NCBI GenBank assembly: GCA_949287115.1 | Contig: CASEFF010000104.1 | Location: 1 to 5,457, forward strand | Source: an uncultured Bacillota bacterium | GTDB taxonomy: Bacteria; Bacillota; Clostridia; Peptostreptococcales; Anaerovoracaceae | DNA length: 5,457 nt | Direction of reading: 5' to 3' | Shown: in pieces, positions 1-5,457 of the stretch | Position numbering within the stretch: position 1 is the stretch's first letter | How the letters are laid out: each line of letters begins with the position of its first letter | The notes under the pieces: generated by a model | Database searches by the model: none | What the model was told of the DNA's origin: nothing | What the model saw: the letters and a program-made list of their open reading frames with translations, nothing else | Program-made: the position numbers and the translations under genes

Positions 1-426
<426 letters not shown>

Positions 427-444
427 TGATGACAATGGATCGAG

Positions 445-477
445 CAGCGACAGACGGCACGGCGCCGCCTGTCGCTG
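445..477 (+). promoter_or_regulatory. Hairpin in the gap-pgk spacer (attenuator, partial terminator or RNA-processing/stability element)
   Basis: CAGCGACAG (445-453) is perfectly complementary to CTGTCGCTG (469-477). After one A-C mismatch the stem continues with CGGC (455-458) against GCCG (464-467), closing a 5-base loop. It ends 41 bases before the pgk ATG. A run of five T lies at 485-489, seven bases past the stem. That is too far for a textbook intrinsic terminator, but it could give partial termination. In B. subtilis, transcripts of the gapA operon are processed and stabilised near such stems; a similar role here is inference. The rest of the spacer shows only the pgk ribosome-binding region. 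Confidence 0.6.
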
Positions 478-518
478 GTTGATATTTTTGATACTGAAAG
501 GAAAGGAAACGAAACAAC

Positions 519-1703
519 ATGAAAAAAACGGTCAGAGATATCGATGTCACGGGAAAGCGTGTCCTTGTCAGATGTGATTTCAACGTACCGATGCAGGACG
601 GGAAGATCACCGACGACAGGAGGATAACCTCGGCTCTGCCTACGATAGAATATCTCGTGGACAAGGGAGCTAAAGTCATACTGATGTCCCACATGGGCAG
701 ACCGAAGGGAGAGCCCAAGCCGGAGTTTTCGCTGAAACCCGTGGCGGACAGGCTGTCGCAGCTTCTCGGCAGAGAAGTCATATTCGCACCGTCCGATACG
801 GTAGTGGACGATAAGGTGAAGGAGACTGCAGCGGCATTGGAGCCGGGTCAGGTAATGATGCTGGAGAACGTAAGGTACAGGGCAGAGGAGACGAAGAACG
901 AAGAGCCGTTCACCGGGCAGCTGGCACAGTTGGGCGAGATATTCGTCAACGACGCTTTCGGTACGGCACACCGCGCTCACTGCTCCACGGCCGGTCTGGC
1001 AAAGTACATGCCGAGCGTTTCGGGGTTCCTCATAGAAAAGGAAGTGAAGTTCCTCGGTGATGCGCTGGAAAATCCGGAAAGACCGTTTCTTGCCATCATG
1101 GGCGGAGCGAAGGTGGGAGATAAGATACCTGTCATCGAGAACCTGCTGAAAAAAGTGGACAGCCTCATGATAGCCGGAGGTATGAGCTACACATTCTTCA
1201 GGGCCATGGGATACGAGATAGGAACGTCCATACTTGACGAAGAGAGCATAGACCTGGCAAAGGACATCATGGATAAGGCAAAGGCTTCGGGAGTGGAGCT
1301 GCTTTTGCCGGTGGATACCGTGTGTGCGGCTGAATTCGATAACGACAGCGAAAAAGGCGTGTACGACAGGGACAGTATCCCTGCCGACATGATGGGTATG
1401 GACATAGGGCCTAAGACGATAGAGCTTTACAGGGGTGCCATAGCAAAGGCAAAGACCATCGTCTGGAACGGACCTGCCGGAGTTTTCGAGATGCCGAATT
1501 TCGCGGAAGGAACAAAGGCTATAGCTGCGGCGCTGGCAGACAGCGGCGCTGTTACCATAGTAGGCGGAGGAGACTCTGCCGCGGCAGCCGAGCAGTTCGG
1601 ATATGCCGATAAAATGACCCATATTTCAACGGGAGGCGGCGCTTCTCTCGAGTTCCTCGAAGGGAAAGAGCTGCCGGGGATATTGTGTTTGGAGGACAAG
1701 TAG
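519..1703 (+). CDS. pgk: Phosphoglycerate kinase
   Basis: Cytosolic monomeric kinase that transfers the acyl phosphate of 1,3-bisphosphoglycerate to ADP, making ATP and 3-phosphoglycerate. The 394 residues are full family length. The N domain (about 1-170) carries the 3-phosphoglycerate-binding residues: RCDFNVP (18-24), the basic DDRR (32-35), HMGRP (58-62), ENVRYR (116-121) and NDAFGTAHR (144-152). The C domain carries the nucleotide site: GGAKVGDK (195-202), WNGPAG (316-321), GGGDS (349-353) and TGGGA (371-375). No key residue is missing. The start follows tandem AAAGG purine tracts at 497-501 and 502-506, a modest ribosome-binding site 12 bases from the ATG, and the protein begins at the expected place before the RVLVRCDFN strand. 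Its TAG stop directly touches the tpiA ATG, so the two are almost certainly co-transcribed and probably translationally coupled. Confidence 0.98.
   Translation: MKKTVRDIDVTGKRVLVRCDFNVPMQDGKITDDRRITSALPTIEYLVDKGAKVILMSHMGRPKGEPKPEFSLKPVADRLSQLLGREVIFAPSDTVVDDKVKETAAALEPGQVMMLENVRYRAEETKNEEPFTGQLAQLGEIFVNDAFGTAHRAHCSTAGLAKYMPSVSGFLIEKEVKFLGDALENPERPFLAIMGGAKVGDKIPVIENLLKKVDSLMIAGGMSYTFFRAMGYEIGTSILDEESIDLAKDIMDKAKASGVELLLPVDTVCAAEFDNDSEKGVYDRDSIPADMMGMDIGPKTIELYRGAIAKAKTIVWNGPAGVFEMPNFAEGTKAIAAALADSGAVTIVGGGDSAAAAEQFGYADKMTHISTGGGASLEFLEGKELPGILCLEDK
1691..1695 (+). promoter_or_regulatory. tpiA ribosome-binding site inside the pgk coding end
   Basis: GGAGG lies in the last codons of pgk, 8 bases before the tpiA ATG. 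A ribosome finishing pgk covers this site, which supports coupled translation of the two enzymes. Confidence 0.8.
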
Positions 1704-2450
1704 ATGAGAGTACCATTCATTGCGGGGAACTGGAAGATGTTCAAGACGAGGGAGGAAGCCCGCGCCTTCGCCGCGGAGTTCAAAGGACTCTACGGAGGAA
1801 CGGATGTGCAGACAGCGATATGCGCTCCGTTTACGGATCTTGAGACGCTGGTGGAGGAGTTCAGGGGAACGGACATAAAGGTCGGAGCCCAGAACGTCCA
1901 CTTTGAAGATGAGGGAGCCTACACGGGCGAGATATCCGCAGCCATGCTGGAGGATATCGGAGTGGACTTCTGCATCGTCGGACATTCGGAGCGCAGACAG
2001 TATTTCGCCGAGACGGACGAGACGGTGAACCTGAAGCTCAAAAAACTGCTGGCGGGGACCATAAGACCTATAATGTGTGTGGGCGAGAGCCTGGAGGAAA
2101 GAGATGACGGCAAAGCCTTCGACAAGGTCAGGGGGCAGCTCCAAAAGGGGCTGGAAGGCATAGGAGCCGGAGACGCCGTGAAGATAGTCATAGCTTATGA
2201 GCCGATATGGGCCATAGGCACGGGCAGGACGGCGACGCCTCAGCAGGCGGAAGAGATGTGTGCCTTTATAAGGAACACGCTCATAGAGCTGTACGACGAG
2301 GACACAGCCGATGAGATGATAATACAGTACGGCGGCAGCGTGAAGCCTGCCAACGCAACGGATATAATGAACATGGATGAGATAGACGGAGCGCTCGTCG
2401 GCGGTGCAAGTCTCAAAGCGAAGGATTTCATGGAGATAATAGATTTCTGA
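1704..2450 (+). CDS. tpiA: Triose-phosphate isomerase
   Basis: Cytosolic TIM-barrel enzyme, normally a dimer, that interconverts dihydroxyacetone phosphate and glyceraldehyde 3-phosphate and so feeds both halves of hexose into the gap-pgk steps encoded just upstream. The 248 residues match the family length of about 250. The active site is complete: AGNWKM (7-12) with Asn9 and Lys11, the electrophile His94 in IVGHSERR (91-98), and the catalytic base Glu166 in AYEPIWAIGTG (164-174), which also holds the mobile loop. Phosphate-binding YGGSVKP (209-215) and LVGGASL (231-237) follow. The ATG immediately follows the pgk stop and has a good GGAGG 8 bases upstream. Nothing unusual is seen in the protein. 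A 72-base spacer separates it from eno, with no phosphoglycerate mutase gene between them. Confidence 0.98.
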   Translation: MRVPFIAGNWKMFKTREEARAFAAEFKGLYGGTDVQTAICAPFTDLETLVEEFRGTDIKVGAQNVHFEDEGAYTGEISAAMLEDIGVDFCIVGHSERRQYFAETDETVNLKLKKLLAGTIRPIMCVGESLEERDDGKAFDKVRGQLQKGLEGIGAGDAVKIVIAYEPIWAIGTGRTATPQQAEEMCAFIRNTLIELYDEDTADEMIIQYGGSVKPANATDIMNMDEIDGALVGGASLKAKDFMEIIDF

Positions 2451-2480
2451 TCCCGCAGGCTCTTTGCCGGGGAACATCTG

Positions 2481-2500
2481 ATGTCGCATATGTGCGACGT
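2481..2500 (+). promoter_or_regulatory. Short perfect hairpin in the tpiA-eno spacer
   Basis: GTCGCA (2483-2488) pairs with TGCGAC (2493-2498) across a TATG loop. One U-G and one A-U pair extend it to 8 bp. No T run follows, so it is not an intrinsic terminator. It ends 8 bases before the eno ribosome-binding site and leaves that site open. A role in RNA stability or processing, or as a protein-binding dyad, is possible; chance is not excluded. Confidence 0.4.
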
Positions 2501-2504
2501 GTAA

Positions 2505-3818
<1,314 letters not shown>

Positions 3819-3820
3819 GC

Positions 3821-3859
3821 AAAAATAGCCGATGCAGGAGCCAAAATCGTTGATTTTTT
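3821..3859 (+). terminator. Weak terminator-like stem after eno
   Basis: AAAAATAGCCGAT (3821-3833) can pair with ATCGTTGATTTTT (3846-3858), giving six A/T pairs, two mismatches flanking a G-U pair, and a CGAT/ATCG core, around a 12-base loop. It ends in a T run (3854-3859). The same T run also allows a smaller AAAATC/GATTTT stem (3843-3857). Both are AT-rich and low in stability, so at most partial termination is expected. The region overlaps the -35 of the proposed secG promoter. Confidence 0.3.
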
Positions 3860-3878
3860 AAATACCCTGTGATACACT
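3850..3878 (+). promoter_or_regulatory. Probable sigma-A-type promoter for secG (extended -10)
   Basis: TTGATT (3850-3855, 4 of 6 to TTGACA) is followed after exactly 17 bases by TACACT (3873-3878, 4 of 6 to TATAAT). A TG one base upstream of the -10 (3870-3871) makes it an extended -10. The start would fall near 3884-3886, giving a leader of about 75 bases before secG. The surrounding AT-rich patch contrasts with the coding sequence. It would let secG be expressed apart from the glycolytic genes. Confidence 0.55.
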
Positions 3879-3895
3879 TATAAGGCTAATAAGTG
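3875..3895 (+). promoter_or_regulatory. Dyad over the secG promoter -10/start region, candidate operator
   Basis: CACTTAT (3875-3881) and ATAAGTG (3889-3895) are a perfect 7-base inverted repeat with a 7-base spacer. The left arm overlaps the last four bases of the proposed -10, and the centre sits about where transcription should start. This is a typical place for a repressor site. It might instead be an RNA hairpin if transcription comes from upstream. No regulator is encoded in the window. Confidence 0.4.
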
Positions 3896-3896
3896 A

Positions 3897-3939
3897 GCCC
3901 GACTTCGCTGGACACCTGTTGTCACCTTTCGGGCGACAG
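3897..3939 (+). promoter_or_regulatory. Structured secG leader with two competing stems
   Basis: GCCCGA (3897-3902) pairs with TCGGGC (3929-3934), and GACA/TGTC (3911-3914/3920-3923) can nest inside it. Alternatively CTGTTGTC (3916-3923) pairs with GGCGACAG (3932-3939) through 8 bp including two G-U pairs. The two folds share 3932-3934 and cannot coexist. The CCTTT at 3925-3929 is largely in the loop in both folds and could touch the secG ribosome-binding purines. I do not recognise a known riboswitch class. Confidence 0.35.
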
Positions 3940-3960
3940 AACAATGAAGGAGGATTTGAT

Positions 3961-4191
3961 ATGGGAATAGCTCTTAAGATAGTGCTTGCTCTCGTGAGCG
4001 TCGTACTGACTATCAGCATACTGCTGCAGTCCAGCAACAGCGCGGGACTGTCAGGTTCGATAGGCGGAGGCGCGGAGCAGCTCTTCGGTAAGAGAAAGAG
4101 CCAGGGATACGACGGTATCCTCAGCAGGATATCGACGGTAACGGCAGTACTGTTCATAGTGTTATCATTGATCCTTGTAGCGATCGAATAG
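3961..4191 (+). CDS. secG: Preprotein translocase subunit SecG
   Basis: Small inner-membrane subunit of the SecYEG channel that assists SecA-driven export. The 76 residues match the family's usual 70-80. A first membrane segment (about 4-22, ALKIVLALVSVVLTISILL) leads into the conserved LLQSSNSAGLSGSIGGGAEQ region (21-40), then a basic loop LFGKRKS (41-47), and a second membrane segment (about 57-75). This two-helix hairpin with the QSS.. AGLSG..GGG.. linker is diagnostic. The ATG is chosen because AAGGAGG (3947-3953) ends 7 bases before it. A TTG at 3919 would add 14 residues without family resemblance. secG follows eno in many Bacillota; here it probably has its own promoter. Unlike the glycolytic genes it uses the TTA and TCA codons, side by side near its end. 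In many relatives rnr and smpB come next, but here hppA does. Confidence 0.95.
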   Translation: MGIALKIVLALVSVVLTISILLQSSNSAGLSGSIGGGAEQLFGKRKSQGYDGILSRISTVTAVLFIVLSLILVAIE

Positions 4192-4263
4192 CGCCGGATC
4201 GCATGGATCTTTGCATAGACATTTTAACAAATCAGATTATTTAAATTCGCGCTGAACATACAG

Positions 4264-4290
4264 ACAGGAGGTGCCATTGACGCCTCCTGT
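4264..4290 (+). promoter_or_regulatory. Ten-bp hairpin ahead of hppA, terminator or SD-switch candidate
   Basis: ACAGGAGGTG (4264-4273) pairs with CGCCTCCTGT (4281-4290), nine Watson-Crick pairs and one U-G, around a 7-base loop. TTGTTGTG follows, only a poor T tract, so it is a weak candidate terminator for secG. The left arm is a perfect SD-like AGGAGG. The right arm's CCTCC is complementary to the hppA ribosome-binding GGAGG at 4310-4314, so two alternative pairings exist. Confidence 0.55.
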
Positions 4291-4309
4291 TGTTGTGCAG
4301 ATGCGAGGG

Positions 4310-4314
4310 GGAGG
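4310..4314 (+). promoter_or_regulatory. hppA ribosome-binding site
   Basis: GGAGG within a longer purine tract (AGGGGGAGG, 4306-4314) lies 10 bases before the ATG at 4325. It supports that start over an upstream in-frame TTG at 4277 or ATG at 4301. Confidence 0.75.
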
Positions 4315-4324
4315 TATCATTACA

Positions 4325-5457
4325 ATGGAAATCATAGCAATTCTTTCCGTTGCCGCCGCGGTGATCGGTCTTATCGTGGCTGTCGGCCTTGCTTCGTGGA
4401 TACGCAAAGCCGATGAGGGCAACGACAGAATGAAGGAGATCGCCGGATACATCAGAGAAGGTGCGATGGCATTCCTCAAGAGGGAATACAAGATCATGGC
4501 CATCGTTATCATAGTCATAGCGCTGCTGATCGGCTTCGGTCTCCAGAGTGTCACTACAGCCATCCTGTACGTGGTGGGCGCGCTGCTTTCGGTGCTGGCA
4601 GGATTCTTCGGAATGAACGTCGCTACGCTGGGTAACGTAAGGACGGCAAATGCCGCCAAGGAATCGGGAATGAACAAGGCTCTCAAGATAGCCTTCAGAT
4701 CCGGAGCGGTAATGGGTCTGGCTGTAACTGGTCTCGGACTTCTTGGTCTGGGCGTAGTAGTATGTGTACTCGATCTGGCCACCGTTACGGAATGCATCAC
4801 GGGCTTCGGATTCGGAGCTTCGTCCATGGCTCTCTTCGGAAGGGTAGGCGGCGGTATTTACACCAAGGCTGCCGACGTCGGCGCCGACCTTGTTGGTAAG
4901 GTAGAGGCAGGCATCCCTGAGGATGACCCGAGAAACCCTGCCGTTATCGCCGACAACGTTGGAGACAACGTAGGAGACGTTGCCGGAATGGGTTCCGACC
5001 TGTTCGAGTCGTCCGTGGGATCGATAATCTCCGCGGTTACGCTGGCTGCTGTTGCTGCTACAAATTCGGGCGGACTGTTCGATGAGACGACGGCTGCTCT
5101 GTTCCCGCTCATACTGTCGGGTATAGGCATCATCGCATCGCTGATAGGTATATTCATGGTAAGAGGTAAGGAAGGATCCAATCCTGCCAATGCCCTCAAC
5201 ATGGGTACTTATGTTGCCGGTATCATAGTTGTTATAGCCACCATCATCCTTTCGAAGGTGATGATGGGATCCTTCAGCTACGCTATCGCCATCATAGCCG
5301 GTCTCATAGTCGGCATAGCCATAGGAAAGATCACCGAGATATATACATCGGCTGACTTCAAATCCGTAAAGAAGATCGCGGAGCAGTCCCAGACAGGTTC
5401 TGCAACGACTATCATAAGCGGTCTCGGCGTTGGTATGATGTCCACGCTGTGGCCTAT
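4325..5457 (+). CDS. hppA: Membrane-bound ion-translocating pyrophosphatase (3' end outside window)
   Basis: Integral membrane pump that hydrolyses pyrophosphate and exports H+ or Na+. 377 codons are present of a family length usually 650-800, so the C-terminal part is missing. An N-terminal membrane helix (about 2-24) precedes the conserved EIAGYIREGAMAFLKREY (38-55) and further hydrophobic helices (about 58-97 and 126-150). The signature pyrophosphate-binding segment is intact: GGGIYTKAADVGADLVGKVE (175-194) with Asp184, Asp188 and Lys192, DDPRNP (200-205), and DNVGDNVGD (210-218). Then comes MGSDLFESSVG, with Asp225 and Glu228 at the ion gate. That Glu position is shared with K+-dependent Na+ pumps such as that of Thermotoga, but also with some H+ pumps. 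The residue that decides K+ dependence (GNTTAA versus GNTTKA) lies beyond the window. The ATG is chosen from the GGGGGAGG site and from family N termini; a TTG 16 codons upstream is the alternative. The gene may serve PPi-linked energy saving in a fermenter. Confidence 0.96.
   Translation, partial: MEIIAILSVAAAVIGLIVAVGLASWIRKADEGNDRMKEIAGYIREGAMAFLKREYKIMAIVIIVIALLIGFGLQSVTTAILYVVGALLSVLAGFFGMNVATLGNVRTANAAKESGMNKALKIAFRSGAVMGLAVTGLGLLGLGVVVCVLDLATVTECITGFGFGASSMALFGRVGGGIYTKAADVGADLVGKVEAGIPEDDPRNPAVIADNVGDNVGDVAGMGSDLFESSVGSIISAVTLAAVAATNSGGLFDETTAALFPLILSGIGIIASLIGIFMVRGKEGSNPANALNMGTYVAGIIVVIATIILSKVMMGSFSYAIAIIAGLIVGIAIGKITEIYTSADFKSVKKIAEQSQTGSATTIISGLGVGMMSTLWP

Larger units (their letters stand above)
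4192..4324 (+). other. secG-hppA spacer: AT-rich patch plus hairpin leader
   Basis: No gene is evident in this spacer. GGATC occurs twice near its start (4196-4200 and 4205-4209). An AT-rich stretch (about 4221-4248) may hold a weak promoter: TTGCAT (4211-4216, 3 of 6) and GATTAT (4235-4240, 4 of 6) with an 18-base gap. The second half holds a strong hairpin and the hppA ribosome-binding site. Confidence 0.5.

Noticed and set aside
3919..3960. TTG start extending SecG by 14 residues
   Set aside because: It lacks a ribosome-binding site at good spacing, and the added residues do not resemble SecG N termini. ATG 3961 has AAGGAGG 7 bases upstream.
3897..3960. T-box, fluoride or other known riboswitch in the secG leader
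   Set aside because: No T-box TGGNACCGCG-type motif or other conserved core that I recognise. Only generic stems are seen.
4277..4324. TTG 4277 or ATG 4301 as the hppA start
   Set aside because: TTG 4277 has a nearby AGGAGG but that is locked in a hairpin, and the extension is not like the family N terminus. ATG 4301 has no ribosome-binding site. Kept only as an alternative in the findings.
4237..4827. Antisense open frame opposite the start of hppA
   Set aside because: Low-complexity Ala/Pro/Thr/Ser translation typical of a shadow. The sense strand is clear HppA.

Overview
The window is a stretch of core metabolism from a bacterium, with every gene on the + strand. In order it holds the 3' end of gap (glyceraldehyde-3-phosphate dehydrogenase), then pgk, tpiA, eno, secG, and the 5' two-thirds or so of hppA, a membrane-bound ion-pumping pyrophosphatase that runs off the right edge. 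The gap-pgk-tpiA-eno-secG order is typical of Bacillota. The strong Shine-Dalgarno sites (AGGAGG type), the frequent ATA (Ile) and AGG/AGA (Arg) codons at roughly balanced GC, and a membrane pyrophosphatase all fit an anaerobic clostridial lineage. A group such as Anaerovoracaceae/Family XIII is possible, but that placement is a guess without a search.

Layout: 1-426 is the C-terminal catalytic part of gap. A 92-base spacer with a strong imperfect hairpin leads to pgk (519-1703). The pgk stop codon directly abuts the tpiA start (1704-2450). A 72-base spacer with a short perfect hairpin leads to eno (2523-3818, with the start corrected to the second ATG). The 142-base eno-secG spacer is the richest non-coding part: a weak terminator-like stem, a good extended -10 promoter, a 7-7-7 dyad over the -10/start region, and a leader able to form two mutually exclusive stems. 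secG is 3961-4191. A 133-base spacer with an AT-rich patch and a 10-bp hairpin, whose arms carry an SD-like and an anti-SD sequence, leads to hppA (4325 to the window end).

Together the first four genes cover most of lower glycolysis, from triose phosphates to phosphoenolpyruvate. Phosphoglycerate mutase is the missing step, and it often lies between tpiA and eno in relatives. secG encodes a small subunit of the SecYEG protein-export channel. HppA hydrolyses the pyrophosphate made by biosynthesis and pumps H+ or Na+ with the energy, which would suit a fermenter that lives on glycolytic ATP.

I see no mobile element, tRNA, rRNA or CRISPR array, and no clearly novel protein system. The points most worth a second look are regulatory: the secG promoter/dyad/leader and the possible SD switch ahead of hppA.
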